Notes: generated from the letters alone by a model not told the origin. DNA of 64,000 nucleotides from Sneathiella marina (GCF_023746535.1 NZ_CP098747.1:558001-622000), one strand, 5' to 3'; shown: positions 17,373 to 26,359, counted from the first letter of the stretch. Program-made: numbers and translations.

Positions 17373-17436
17373 CCCTCTTTTTTATGTGATTAGCCTTAAG
17401 AAATACATTACTATTATCGCAAGTAGTAAAAGAGGG
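17373..17436 (+). promoter_or_regulatory. Long-range inverted repeat covering the aqpZ ribosome site
   Basis: CCCTCTTTT (17373-17381) and AAAAGAGGG (17428-17436) are perfect complements. The right arm includes the GAGGGGG ribosome site of the aquaporin gene. If the transcript starts upstream of 17373, pairing would hide the ribosome site. Otherwise it is a coincidence of an A/G-rich site and a C/T-rich tract. Confidence 0.3.
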
Positions 17437-17444
17437 GGCTTAAA

Positions 17445-18155
17445 ATGAGTAATGACGTAAAAAACTATCAAAAATATGCGGCAGAATTAATAGGGACGCT
17501 TGTTCTGGTGTTATTTGGCTGTGGTAGCGCTGTCATAGCTGGAGATCAGATCGGCTTTGCGGGAATTTCCTTTGCCTTTGGATTTTCTGTCTTGATTATG
17601 GTGTACGCCATTGGCGGCATTTCAGGCTGCCATATTAACCCGGCCGTTACGTGCGGAATGGTTGTTGCTGGTCGGATGCAAATCAGGGAAGCAATCATTT
17701 ATGTGATTATGCAGTGCATCGGTGCCATCTTAGGCGCAGCAATTCTTTATGTTATCGCCTCTGGAAAAGCAGGATACGACATTGCTGTCAATGGGCTCGG
17801 TCAGAATGGATATGGTGCCTCATCACCTGCGGGATACGCTATGACCGCGGCCTTCATTGCAGAAGTTGTTCTGACAGCTATTTTCATTTTTGTTATCCTT
17901 GGCTCAACAGGTGCCCGCGCTGCTGCTGGCTTTGCCGGATTGGCAATCGGCATCTCTTTGGTGGTTATTCACCTGGTTGGTATCCCGATTACAGGGACCT
18001 CCGTAAATCCGGCAAGAAGCCTGGGGCCAGCTCTCCTGGTTGGCGGTGAAGCATTGGCACAATTGTGGCTCTTCTGGGTTGCGCCGCTTATTGGTGGCGC
18101 TCTTGGTGCTATTCTGTGGAAGGTAACATCTTCGGAAACCGGAGACGCAAGTTAA
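17445..18155 (+). CDS. aqpZ: Aquaporin Z-like water channel
   Basis: 236 residues with six helices and two half-helix loops. Both NPA boxes are intact: HINPAVTCG (Asn65) and SVNPARSLGP (Asn188). The ar/R filter appears to be Phe near 43-45, His176, Thr185 and Arg191, which is the narrow water-selective pattern of AqpZ and not the glycerol-facilitator pattern. It moves water across the inner membrane during osmotic shifts, consistent with a marine or brackish habitat. ATG 17445 follows a very strong GAGGGGG site. It is monocistronic and convergent with the PAS gene. Confidence 0.93.
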   Translation: MSNDVKNYQKYAAELIGTLVLVLFGCGSAVIAGDQIGFAGISFAFGFSVLIMVYAIGGISGCHINPAVTCGMVVAGRMQIREAIIYVIMQCIGAILGAAILYVIASGKAGYDIAVNGLGQNGYGASSPAGYAMTAAFIAEVVLTAIFIFVILGSTGARAAAGFAGLAIGISLVVIHLVGIPITGTSVNPARSLGPALLVGGEALAQLWLFWVAPLIGGALGAILWKVTSSETGDAS

Positions 18156-18175
18156 AACATAGTTGAGAAAAAGCG

Positions 18176-18682
18176 TCAGTCGGACCAGTCGAGAGTTAGG
18201 CTTGTGCCCATGGCGGGCGCTTTTTCCAGACTATTTATTATTTCAAGGCATACAAGAGCCATATCCACCCGGTCGTCAGTTTCACCCAAGGGCAAAACTA
18301 ATACTTCAACTACGACACGCTCTTTTTTGACAAACTGAACTTGCTCTCGAACGGCAACGGGCGTTTTTGTGTGAACGCAGGTTTTAAAGGCCCATAGCAT
18401 ATTCTCTGTACGTTCCCCGTAGAGATTTTCGTCAATAAAATGACCGGTGGCATCCCGTTCGGAGATAGCGGTTATTGTGGTGCCAATCAAACGATAGCGA
18501 AATCTTAAAGGATCATATGTCACGTCTACTAAAGCAATTTGTGGCAGCAGATTGGGAAATTCAACAGGGTCAATATCTGCCCGGGCCGGAAACTTTCGGC
18601 TTCGTCGTTTTTCAAGCCAATAATCACGTAATTCAATCAGCGTAATGGAGGAGATCTTATTCCCGCTTTTTATACGTTCCAC
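18176..18682 (-). CDS. Single-domain PAS (PAS_5-type) protein
   Basis: 168 residues without membrane segment or output domain. The pattern LRDYWLEKRRSRKFPARADIDPVEFPNLLPQIALVDV followed by FRYRLIGTTITAISERDATG is characteristic of the PAS_5 family, which is expanded in alphaproteobacteria such as Rhodospirillales. These proteins are presumed to be small-molecule or redox sensors that act through partners. No kinase or cyclase is adjacent, so the partner is unknown. The gene stands alone, 20 bases from the convergent aquaporin stop. Confidence 0.8.
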   Translation of the reverse strand: MERIKSGNKISSITLIELRDYWLEKRRSRKFPARADIDPVEFPNLLPQIALVDVTYDPLRFRYRLIGTTITAISERDATGHFIDENLYGERTENMLWAFKTCVHTKTPVAVREQVQFVKKERVVVEVLVLPLGETDDRVDMALVCLEIINSLEKAPAMGTSLTLDWSD

Positions 18683-18912
18683 TCAAGTTTCTTTCGTATT
18701 CTACTGGTATTAACGTCACCAAACTAAATATTTACCCAATAGATAGTGGGAGACAAGTGAAAAAGAAATTCATTCATAGTTCGCAGATTTAATCCGACCA
18801 GCAAGATGGATTTCGTAATTTTGATCACGGAATAGTTAATCGGGGGTGATTTGCAATTGAGTCTAGCTGTAAATATGTATTTTGGATTGCACCATAATTG
18901 GAGAAATTCTGA

Positions 18913-19542
18913 ATGACTGCGAAATCTGTAAATCTCACTTTATACCGTTGGGCTGGCGCCTGGGGCCCTTTTAAAGTAAATATTCCTTGCGGTGAATGCT
19001 CCTTAACGGTTGATGTAATAACAGATACATTGGAAACCGAGCTCGCCGGCATTTCCGTTGAGCTGGAGATCAAGGACTGGCTCACTGAATGGTGGAAGCC
19101 ACTTCCAAAAGGCGGCTGGCATGCACCCATTGTGTTAGTTGACGGGAAACTTGTCAGTCAGGGCCGAGCCTTAAACCGCGGCGTTCTTACCGAAGCGGTT
19201 ATTGCCGCTCATGTTGAAAAAACCGAAGTTGACGGCAATCATCTTTATGGGAAATCCACCTGCCCGCATTGTGTGCGCGCGAAAACCTATTTCGAGCAGG
19301 CAAATGTTGACTATAAGTATCATGATGTTGTTAAGGATTCACGGGCATTATATGAGATGCTCGGGCGGGTAAAACCCATCGTAGGGCCCAAAACACCCAT
19401 AACAGTACCGCAGATTTGGATCGAGGGGGCCTATATCGGCGGAGCAGATCAGCTGGGCCAAAAACTTGGGCTGGATGTCGAGCCTAACCTTGATCGAGGT
19501 CAAAACTCCATGACATCGCGGCCAAGTTTGAAGCCGGCATAA
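18913..19542 (+). CDS. Tandem thioredoxin-fold protein with C-terminal glutaredoxin
   Basis: 209 residues with two thioredoxin-like halves. The N-terminal half (about 7-100) has a CGEC pair (Cys26, Cys29) and a segment like the cis-Pro region (GGWHAPIVLVDGKLVSQGRAL). The C-terminal half (about 108-190) is a glutaredoxin with YGKSTCPHCVRAKTYFE (Cys117, Cys120), TVPQIWIEGAYIGGADQL as the cis-Pro and glutathione-binding region. It probably reduces disulfides or glutathione mixed disulfides in the cytosol. The two CxxC centres could relay electrons. It ends three bases from the convergent SRPBCC gene. ATG 18913 is preceded by TTGGAGAAAT. Confidence 0.82.
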   Translation: MTAKSVNLTLYRWAGAWGPFKVNIPCGECSLTVDVITDTLETELAGISVELEIKDWLTEWWKPLPKGGWHAPIVLVDGKLVSQGRALNRGVLTEAVIAAHVEKTEVDGNHLYGKSTCPHCVRAKTYFEQANVDYKYHDVVKDSRALYEMLGRVKPIVGPKTPITVPQIWIEGAYIGGADQLGQKLGLDVEPNLDRGQNSMTSRPSLKPA

Positions 19543-19545
19543 ATC

Positions 19546-19998
19546 TTATTGGTTGGTTTTCGCTTCGACATTTCGCTTTATGTTCTCAAGACTCAGTGCA
19601 GCTTCCTCATCGATCCGGATTATCATCTCCTCGGTAGGGGGCTTCGGCCGGGAAGGATTGGTCAAAGTGCGAGTGAATTGAACTTGGTCTCCAGCGGCTT
19701 CAACATCATACCGAACGATAATTTTTCCTATAAAAGGTGTCGAAGTTTCACCAACCCATAAATGCGGAGGATCGCAATCGGTGACGATCCAGTTCAGCTC
19801 AGCCGGGCCGCTTCTCGTATGCCATTGCTCCCGAAAAGTATCGCCTTTTAAAAGGGGTCGATCCGGGCTGTCTATTTCGTGAGAGGCGGCAATCCATTCC
19901 GGCCAGGAATTGGGATTACTGACATAATTCAATACGGCTTCAGCAGAGGCATCGATTAAAATACTGTGGCTGCGATTGAAGATTAGATCGGTGTTCAT
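19546..19998 (-). CDS. SRPBCC (START-like) ligand-binding protein
   Basis: 150 residues from ATG 19998, which has GAGGA just upstream; an in-frame start at 20040 would lie inside the preceding methyltransferase gene. The pattern FNRSHSILIDASAEAVLNYVSNPNSWPEWIAASHEI is the usual opening of the polyketide-cyclase/START-like fold, and the protein ends in a long helix (EEAALSLENIKRNVEA). The fold binds a hydrophobic ligand in a central cavity. It follows a methyltransferase on the same strand with a 22-base gap, so the two may act on the same small molecule. Confidence 0.8.
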   Translation of the reverse strand: MNTDLIFNRSHSILIDASAEAVLNYVSNPNSWPEWIAASHEIDSPDRPLLKGDTFREQWHTRSGPAELNWIVTDCDPPHLWVGETSTPFIGKIIVRYDVEAAGDQVQFTRTLTNPSRPKPPTEEMIIRIDEEAALSLENIKRNVEAKTNQ

Positions 19999-20020
19999 AT
20001 TGTCCTCGTTTTTATTGGTT

Positions 20021-20758
20021 TTAGGAACTCTTCTCTGCACTTAAAACAATGCAGCTCGGATTTGCAAGATACCATTTTACGGATTTTTCAAGTCTCGCAT
20101 CTTCCGGCGCCAGACGTAACGGATGCCAGATAATATTCGTAAAGCCAGCTTGTTCCAGACAACGTTCATGGATAGTTCTCGACCATTGCCACATTCGGGC
20201 CTTGAAATCTCCGATGACCAGATGGTAATTGGACTGATCGTCTATTTCATATCTAAACCCGAAGATATTTTCCATGCCCGGGTATTGATTTTCAAAATTG
20301 TAATCCGGATTGATCGTGTAGGTCAGAAATCTCCCGCCGGATTTCAGGTTTCGACTTAAAAACTGGCACATACTGGCCAATTTCTCTTCAGTTTCCGCAT
20401 AATGGAATAAATACATAGCGGTCACCAGATCGACGGGGGAGGCAAGAGAAAACGTTTCATCGCTGGCGTCTCTGACTTGATATGTCAGGTTTTCCCAATG
20501 CATCTTGCTACTCGGAAGATTTTGAGCCTGTGCGCGATCGATCATTTCAGCCGAGATATCGGTACCCAAGACTGAACCGGCTCCCATACCCATCAAAGCC
20601 CTGGAAAGGCGTCCTTCCCCGCAAGCAACATCGAGTATTCGCTTGTTGGTGACATTTCCCAAGATTTCGAGAAACACATACCATTCAAGGTGGGAATAAA
20701 CGCTGTCCGTTTTGCTCCACTTTTGGTATCTACTCGTTTTATGGTCATAATCAGCCAT
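20021..20758 (-). CDS. Class I SAM-dependent methyltransferase
   Basis: 245 residues. Motif I is ILDVACGEGRLSRAL (about 39-53), the acidic end of strand 2 is VLGTDISAEMID, and motif IV-like PVDLVTAMYLFHYAE follows. It should transfer a methyl group from S-adenosylmethionine to a small molecule; the substrate is not evident. The start ATG 20758 lies downstream of a divergent gap. It is operonic with the SRPBCC gene. Confidence 0.85.
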   Translation of the reverse strand: MADYDHKTSRYQKWSKTDSVYSHLEWYVFLEILGNVTNKRILDVACGEGRLSRALMGMGAGSVLGTDISAEMIDRAQAQNLPSSKMHWENLTYQVRDASDETFSLASPVDLVTAMYLFHYAETEEKLASMCQFLSRNLKSGGRFLTYTINPDYNFENQYPGMENIFGFRYEIDDQSNYHLVIGDFKARMWQWSRTIHERCLEQAGFTNIIWHPLRLAPEDARLEKSVKWYLANPSCIVLSAEKSS

Positions 20759-20811
20759 CAGGTTTCTCGATAATTAGGGGCGGTACGAGTATCCGCCACC
20801 TCTGAAGCAGG

Positions 20812-21951
20812 CTAGCTTCCAAATAGATTGCGTGCGATGCGTTCATTCTGGATTTCCGTTGTTCCATCAACATAGTTTGCAATGCGGGCGCAGGCAATAT
20901 GTCTTCCCAGCGGGTATTGTCGTTTCAGGCCGGCGGCCCCCATGATTTGCATGCATTTGGTCAAATGCGTGTCAGCGATCCGGGCCGAAAATTTTTTCGC
21001 ATGCGCTGCATGGATTTCGGCATTTGTTTCAGCCTCAACGGATAACACCGCCCGGTACGCAAGCAACCGTGCCGCCTCCACATCAGTTTGCGCATCGGCC
21101 AGATCCCAGCGAAGCCCCTGAAACGCAGAAATTGTCGTTCCGAACGCGGCTCGATTTGACGCGTACTCGGCCGTTAATTCAATTGCTGCTTCTGTCATGC
21201 CGCAGCACATGGTTGCGACATAAGTCCGGGCTGCGTTTACCCCTTTCATAGCGGCCTTGAAGCCGTCACCGGGTGAACTGATCAACCTGTTGTCGGCAAT
21301 GAAATGGTCCTGCAGTTTAAATCCGCCAACTCCAATGGCATGCCCTCCCATCATCTCTGTTGGCAAGAGCCGCTCGACGCCCTCTTCGCGGGCGTCAATC
21401 AGGAATCCGGCAACGCCTCGCCAGCCAAGCTCAGGATTTGTTTGCGCATACAGAAAAATAAGATCTGCGGCGGCGGCGTTGGTGATCCATGCTTTTTCAC
21501 CATTGAGCACCCAACCACCGTCCACTTTGCGGGCGTTCGTTGATATGGCCGCAAAATCGCTTCCGGCGGCGGGTTCGCTCAATGCGGTGCAGCCAATCGC
21601 CTCACCCGCCAGCATTTCGGGCAGATATCGTTCGGCGAGCTCTTTGGGCGCCTCTCTGGCGATTTTTCCAGCCAGTCCCATGTTGTTGATAAGGCTGAAG
21701 GAAAAAGCGAAGCAGTCACGGGCTATTTCTTCGGCGACCCGGGCTTTAAGTCTAAAACGGCCTCCGAAACCGCCATATTCTTCAGGAATTTCGAGTCCCA
21801 CTATGCCCGTACCAGCTGCGGCCTGCAGGGTTTCAATGGGCATTTTCCGTGAGTCTTCCCAGCTTTGCGCATGTGGCGCAACTCTGGATTTGGAAAATTC
21901 CTGCACTCGGTTGAGAAAGTCGATTTCGCGGGTTTCAAGCTGTAAGTCCAT
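20812..21951 (-). CDS. Acyl-CoA dehydrogenase
   Basis: 379 residues, full length. FAD-dependent oxidation of an acyl-CoA to the enoyl-CoA, feeding electrons to electron-transferring flavoprotein. The family signatures are GCTALSEPAAGSDFAAISTNARK (flavin/substrate loop), LNGEKAWITNAAAADLI, and the C-terminal QIMGAAGLKRQYPLGRH and VDGTTEIQNERIARNLFG. It lies 29 bases downstream of the nitronate-monooxygenase-like gene on the same strand, so the two are probably cotranscribed. Chain-length preference cannot be judged by eye. Confidence 0.9.
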   Translation of the reverse strand: MDLQLETREIDFLNRVQEFSKSRVAPHAQSWEDSRKMPIETLQAAAGTGIVGLEIPEEYGGFGGRFRLKARVAEEIARDCFAFSFSLINNMGLAGKIAREAPKELAERYLPEMLAGEAIGCTALSEPAAGSDFAAISTNARKVDGGWVLNGEKAWITNAAAADLIFLYAQTNPELGWRGVAGFLIDAREEGVERLLPTEMMGGHAIGVGGFKLQDHFIADNRLISSPGDGFKAAMKGVNAARTYVATMCCGMTEAAIELTAEYASNRAAFGTTISAFQGLRWDLADAQTDVEAARLLAYRAVLSVEAETNAEIHAAHAKKFSARIADTHLTKCMQIMGAAGLKRQYPLGRHIACARIANYVDGTTEIQNERIARNLFGS

Positions 21952-21980
21952 GATCGTTTCCAGTTGATGGTCGGTTGTAC

Positions 21981-22907
21981 CTAGTCGAGTTGACGGGCGG
22001 ACTGGTATTCCTTGGAAAGCCGCGAAACCAGTTCAGCCGTATCCGGAAGGTCGTCAATTAATCCAACTCCTTGACCTGCACTCCAGATGGCGTTCCAAGC
22101 CGTCAATCCATCGGGCAGGTTCGGGCGGAAGGGGCCATCGGGGGCGGGCAGGTTGTCGGGATCCAGACCGACTGCATTAAGAGAGGTTCGCATAAAATTC
22201 GCCGGAACGCCGCTGATCGCATTGGTGTAGACAATGTCATCGGTCTTTTCCGTGACAATCATGTTTTTGTATGCCTCTTCCGCCAGCGCCTCTGTTGTTG
22301 CGATGAAGCGGGTGCCGAGATAGGCGAGATCCGCCCCGAGTATTTCAGCCGCCCGAATGCCGCGCCCGCTGGATATGGCGCCGGCCAGAATAATTGTGCC
22401 GTCGAAGAAGGTCCGGACCTGTTCAACCATGGCAAAGGGACTGAGCGGTCCCGCATGTCCGCCCGCGCCATTGCAAACCAGGATCAGCCCGTCGACGCCG
22501 GCATCTGCAGCCTTTTTCGCATGATACATTGTTGTCACATCATGAAATACCAGGCCGCCCCAGGCGTGAATATCTTCCACAACTGGCGCAGGGTTGCCGA
22601 CACTGGTAATGATGATAGGTGTTTTATGTTTCCGGCAAGTCTCCATATCTGTATCAAGTCGTACCCCTTTCATACGGGCCAGACTGAAATTTACCGCATA
22701 AGGCGCGTGGTTCGAAGTCACTTGCTTGTTAATCTTTTCCATCCATTCAGAAAAATCTTCACTGCTTCTCGCGTTCATGGCGGGAAAGGATCCGATAACG
22801 CCGGCTTTACACGAGGCAATCACCAGATCTGGCCCGGATATCAAAAATAACGGAGCGGCAATCGCCGGGATTTTAAGGTTTCGTTGAATAGCGGAGGGAA
22901 GGGACAT
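21981..22907 (-). CDS. Nitronate monooxygenase / 2-nitropropane dioxygenase-like flavoprotein
   Basis: 308 residues from ATG 22907 (AGAGG upstream); a start at 22961 would add an unrelated 18 residues. It is a TIM-barrel FMN protein: IAAPLFLISGPDLVIASCKAGVIGSFPA at the N-terminus, LVCNGAGGHAGPLSPFAMV and ILAGAISSGRGIRAAEILGADLAYLGTRFIAT around the phosphate site. The family oxidises nitronates, but many members next to acyl-CoA dehydrogenases probably have other roles, such as enoyl-type reduction. It is the first gene of the pair with the dehydrogenase downstream. Confidence 0.87.
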   Translation of the reverse strand: MSLPSAIQRNLKIPAIAAPLFLISGPDLVIASCKAGVIGSFPAMNARSSEDFSEWMEKINKQVTSNHAPYAVNFSLARMKGVRLDTDMETCRKHKTPIIITSVGNPAPVVEDIHAWGGLVFHDVTTMYHAKKAADAGVDGLILVCNGAGGHAGPLSPFAMVEQVRTFFDGTIILAGAISSGRGIRAAEILGADLAYLGTRFIATTEALAEEAYKNMIVTEKTDDIVYTNAISGVPANFMRTSLNAVGLDPDNLPAPDGPFRPNLPDGLTAWNAIWSAGQGVGLIDDLPDTAELVSRLSKEYQSARQLD

Positions 22908-23134
22908 CAGTGAACCTCTTTTTAGTATGATGTTAGATGCCGATTTTCGGGCTATCATCATTTGTTTTTATTAATTGTCTCCATTCTACGTGTCCGTTGC
23001 CCATAGTCAACTGAGCCAGCGCGAAGGCCCGTCGTAATTTTGATCGCTTTCCATATTCCCACCATGGACTTGACGCATCAGGCGGGATAGGCTGCCGCAG
23101 CAATATTTGCCAATATGTTTAAAATGAGCGCGCC

Positions 23135-23959
23135 ATGACAAAATCCCCAGCACTCTCTTTTGCAACTGCGATTACCCGCGCCCCGTCTCTCACTGTTACA
23201 GGCGGGCTGCGTGCCATTGATCAAGGCGCGCCGGACCCAGATCTTTTCAGGTCACACCATGCCATGTATATTTCGGCGTTGCAGGCGACGGGTGCTGAGG
23301 TTATCCAGCTGCCCGCGCTGGAAAATTATCCCGATTCCGTCTTTGTCGAGGACACTGCGCTCTGCTTGCCTGAAGGAGTGATTATCATGCGTCCCGGCGC
23401 ACCCTCCAGGCTCGGTGAAGCAGTGGAGATGGCCACGATTCTGCCAGAGTATTTTCGGCAAGTTCGCTATCTTGACGCCGGGCATGCAGAAGGAGGAGAT
23501 ATTCTTGTAACCTCCAGGGAGATTTTGGTCGGTCGGTCAGGACGTACCGATAAAAGAGGTGTGGCAGCGCTTCGCGATATCGTCACGGAGTGGGGATATC
23601 AGTTGCGAGAACTGCAAACACCGCCTGGCGTCCTGCATTTTAAAACCGATTGTGGTTTGCTGGATGAAGATACCATTTTGTCGACGCATCGGCTGGCGGC
23701 ATCAGGATGTTTCTCTGATTATAATGTTCTACTCGTTGCCGAAGGAGAGGAAGCCTGCGCCAATGCGGTAAGATTTAACGATGTTATCCTGTTTCCGGCG
23801 GGGTTTCCAACGACGGCGTCCATGCTACGAGATCACGGATATACTCTCGTCGAGATTCCCAATACAGAGGCCGCCAAAATTGACGGCGGCATGTCTTGCT
23901 TATCCTTGAGATTTACAAAATATCCAGACCCAGATCGAGACAGGGAGAGCTATGGGTAA
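23135..23959 (+). CDS. Dimethylarginine dimethylaminohydrolase-like amidinohydrolase
   Basis: 274 residues of the guanidine-modifying superfamily. The catalytic residues are visible: ENYPDSVFVEDTAL with the substrate acids (Asp67, Glu72-Asp73), AEGGDIL (Glu119), His168 in GVLHFKTDC and the nucleophile Cys255 in KIDGGMSCLSLRF. It should hydrolyse methylated arginine to citrulline and methylamine, or a related guanidine. The last 14 residues (after SLRF) form a hydrophilic tail whose codons overlap the end of nadC on the opposite strand by 47 bases. ATG 23135 has a weak site upstream. Confidence 0.87.
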   Translation: MTKSPALSFATAITRAPSLTVTGGLRAIDQGAPDPDLFRSHHAMYISALQATGAEVIQLPALENYPDSVFVEDTALCLPEGVIIMRPGAPSRLGEAVEMATILPEYFRQVRYLDAGHAEGGDILVTSREILVGRSGRTDKRGVAALRDIVTEWGYQLRELQTPPGVLHFKTDCGLLDEDTILSTHRLAASGCFSDYNVLLVAEGEEACANAVRFNDVILFPAGFPTTASMLRDHGYTLVEIPNTEAAKIDGGMSCLSLRFTKYPDPDRDRESYG

Positions 23960-24770
23960 GCCAGCCCAGCGATAAAACATCAATGCCGGTTTCCGCGATA
24001 CCCCGTGCGGTGACCTCTGTGATACCGCCGGAGGCCTCAAGAATTGAGAGCTTATTCGTCATGGTCACAGCTCGCCGAAGGTCTTCCAGACTCATATTGT
24101 CGAGGAGGATAACATCGGGTTTATGCGGAAGGGCTTTTTCCAGTTGCTCCAATGTGTCAACTTCAACTTCTATTTTGATCATATGACCGGCTGCAGTTTT
24201 GGCTCTGTCTATAGCGGTGCCGATATCTCCGCCGACGGCGGCGATATGATTGTCCTTCAGCAGAATTCCGTCATACAAGCCAAAACGATGATTGAAGCCG
24301 CCGCCGGTGCGAACGGCATATTTTTCGAAGGAACGGAGCCCCGGGGTCGTTTTTCTGGTGCAGGTTATCCGAACCGGTAAATCATCTACCAGATCAACAA
24401 TTGTCCGTGTCGCCGTTGCAATTCCTGAAAGATGGCCAAGGAAGTTCAAGCCCACCCGTTCGCCACTTAAAATTGCTCGTGCGGGTCCCGATAGCGAAGC
24501 GATATGGTCTCCGGGTTTGACAACCGCGGAATCCGGGGCATGAATATCAGTTGTGACGGCAGGTGAAAGTTCTGCCATGACAGCCGTCAGGATATCTGTA
24601 CCGGCGATACATCCTGCCTGGCGGCTGACAACATGTGCCGTTATGTCCAGATCTTCTGGAATTGTGCTGTTACTGGTTAAATCACCGACGGAACCCAGAT
24701 CTTCCAGTAACGCGTTTTTGACTGCTTGCTCCACCAACGTTTTGGGCAATGGGAGGATGTTATGATTCAT
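23913..24770 (-). CDS. nadC: Nicotinate-nucleotide pyrophosphorylase (quinolinate phosphoribosyltransferase)
   Basis: 285 residues from ATG 24770, the standard length for NadC. An in-frame ATG at 24839 would overlap nadB by 46 bases and its ribosome site would be too close. It converts quinolinate and PRPP to nicotinate mononucleotide. Motifs: LLEDLGSVGDLTS, LNFLGHLSGIATAT, CTRKTTPGLRSFEKYAVRTGGG, LKDNHIAAVGG, and IEVEVDTLEQLEKAL with VILLDNMS. It is the last gene of nadA-nadB-nadC and meets the DDAH-like gene tail to tail with a 47-base overlap. Confidence 0.95.
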   Translation of the reverse strand: MNHNILPLPKTLVEQAVKNALLEDLGSVGDLTSNSTIPEDLDITAHVVSRQAGCIAGTDILTAVMAELSPAVTTDIHAPDSAVVKPGDHIASLSGPARAILSGERVGLNFLGHLSGIATATRTIVDLVDDLPVRITCTRKTTPGLRSFEKYAVRTGGGFNHRFGLYDGILLKDNHIAAVGGDIGTAIDRAKTAAGHMIKIEVEVDTLEQLEKALPHKPDVILLDNMSLEDLRRAVTMTNKLSILEASGGITEVTARGIAETGIDVLSLGWLTHSSPCLDLGLDIL

Positions 24771-24793
24771 TTGCTCATTACTTTTCGCTTTTT

Positions 24794-26359
24794 TCAGGAC
24801 GCTAAGGGCATTCCGGTTGGATTGGGATGGCTCCAGCATTCTCCGATATACATTGTGGTGGGAACCGCATAGTCAGGGCTAGATGTGGGATAGTCTGACC
24901 GATAATGGCTTCCTCTACTTTCGCGCCGCCTGAGCGCGGAGGTCGCGACTAGCCGACTACAGAGAAAGATATTTTTAAGGCGCTGAGAAGGAGAGGGATA
25001 TCGCCGCTCAAGACCCTCAAGATGGCATATCAGCGTCGTCAATCCGCCTTCATCACGACAAAGCCCTATATGGCGATAATTCAAGGATTGAAGTTCCAGA
25101 ACGGCTTCGGCCTCACCGACCGATTCCGTTGGAAAATGGAAATCATCGGCGTTAAAATTTCGCGTCACATGTGGATTAAAGCCCTTCTTCAGGATATCCT
25201 CAACAATACGTTTTGCGAAAACGACAGCTTCCAGAAGAGAATTGCTGGCAAGACGATTGGCGCCATGAAGCCCCGTGCAGGCCACTTCCCCGCAGGCCCA
25301 CAGGCCAGGCAAAGATGTCCGCCCCTGTTTATCTGTCGTGATACCGCCCATATGATAATGCACTGCAGGGGCGACGGGTATGAGTTCTTTAACCGGATCT
25401 ATGCCATGGGCTTTGCAATGTCCGAACACTGTTGGAAATTCTTCCAGGAAAAGATGTCCGAGTGACTGCCTGGTATCGAGGTAGCATTTGTGCCCCTGGT
25501 TTATCTGGTTCCAGATTCCGCGGGCTAATATGTCCCGGGGGGCGAGCTCAGCCAGGGCATGCTCAGATAGCATGAAGCGCTCACCCGTCTCATTGACCAA
25601 ATGCGCTCCTTCCCCTCGAAGCGCTTCGGTTGCGAGCGGCCTTGGAATGGCATCAACATCCAGTGCAGTGGGGTGAAATTGTACGAACTCAAGATCTTTT
25701 AAGCTGGCGCCGGCACGCGCCGCAATCGCCAGCCCGTCCCCGGTTGCAGCCAATGGATTGGTTGTCGCACTATAGATCTGGCCAATGCCGCCGGTTGCAA
25801 GAACGGTAGCCTCCGCAAATAAAAGATGGGTTTGACCTTCATGATAAATGGCGCTGCCAGCAACGCAACCATCCGAGACAAGCAGATCGATCGCTTCTGA
25901 ATTTTCCAGAACGGTAATATGCGGGCTCTGTCGCACTTTCAACGTCAGGGCACGCATAATTTCCTTACCGGTGGAATCGCCATTTGCATGAACCACCCTA
26001 CGGTGGCTATGGGCGGCTTCTTTGCGAAGGCTCAACTGGCCGTCGTTGTGATCAAAAAGGACACCAAGATCAATCAGGGTCTGGATGCAATCTCTGCCGT
26101 GCTTTGCTACTAATGCAGCAATTGTCTCGTTGGCAATGCCGCCTGCGACAGCCAGAGTATCTCGGCAATGATCGCCGGGACTATCATCGGAGGACATGGC
26201 GGCCGCAATGCCGCCTTGTGCCCAAGCAGTGGAGGCTTCGCTTCCCAGAGATCCCTTGCAAAGTAAGGTGACTTCTTTTGAGGTCAGGGAGAGCGCTGTG
26301 ACCAAGCCGGCGATACCTGCGCCGATGACCAGCACCTCTGCATCAAATGTTTGTTCCAT
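24794..26359 (-). CDS. nadB: L-aspartate oxidase
   Basis: 521 residues. FAD-dependent oxidation of aspartate to iminoaspartate, the first step of quinolinate synthesis. FAD site VLVIGAGIAGLVTALSL (10-26), the ASTAWAQGGIAAAM loop, EAAHSHRRVVHANGDSTG, FVQFHPTALDV, RGEGAHLVNETGERFM and GLHGANRLASNSLLEAVVF are diagnostic of NadB against the related succinate dehydrogenase. The start shares one base with the nadA stop (TAATG), so translation is coupled. The C-terminal tail SHYRSDYPTSSPDYAVP is also typical. Confidence 0.96.
   Translation of the reverse strand: MEQTFDAEVLVIGAGIAGLVTALSLTSKEVTLLCKGSLGSEASTAWAQGGIAAAMSSDDSPGDHCRDTLAVAGGIANETIAALVAKHGRDCIQTLIDLGVLFDHNDGQLSLRKEAAHSHRRVVHANGDSTGKEIMRALTLKVRQSPHITVLENSEAIDLLVSDGCVAGSAIYHEGQTHLLFAEATVLATGGIGQIYSATTNPLAATGDGLAIAARAGASLKDLEFVQFHPTALDVDAIPRPLATEALRGEGAHLVNETGERFMLSEHALAELAPRDILARGIWNQINQGHKCYLDTRQSLGHLFLEEFPTVFGHCKAHGIDPVKELIPVAPAVHYHMGGITTDKQGRTSLPGLWACGEVACTGLHGANRLASNSLLEAVVFAKRIVEDILKKGFNPHVTRNFNADDFHFPTESVGEAEAVLELQSLNYRHIGLCRDEGGLTTLICHLEGLERRYPSPSQRLKNIFLCSRLVATSALRRRESRGSHYRSDYPTSSPDYAVPTTMYIGECWSHPNPTGMPLAS

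Noticed and set aside
17445-18155. Glycerol facilitator (glpF) to pair with glpD
   Set aside because: The filter residues (Phe, His, Thr, Arg) and the length fit AqpZ, and the gene is 9 kb away from glpD.
22071-22850. A 259-codon plus-strand frame antisense to the nitronate-monooxygenase-like gene
   Set aside because: The opposite strand encodes clear family motifs. This frame shows no domain and is rich in Cys, His and Gly, as shadow frames are.
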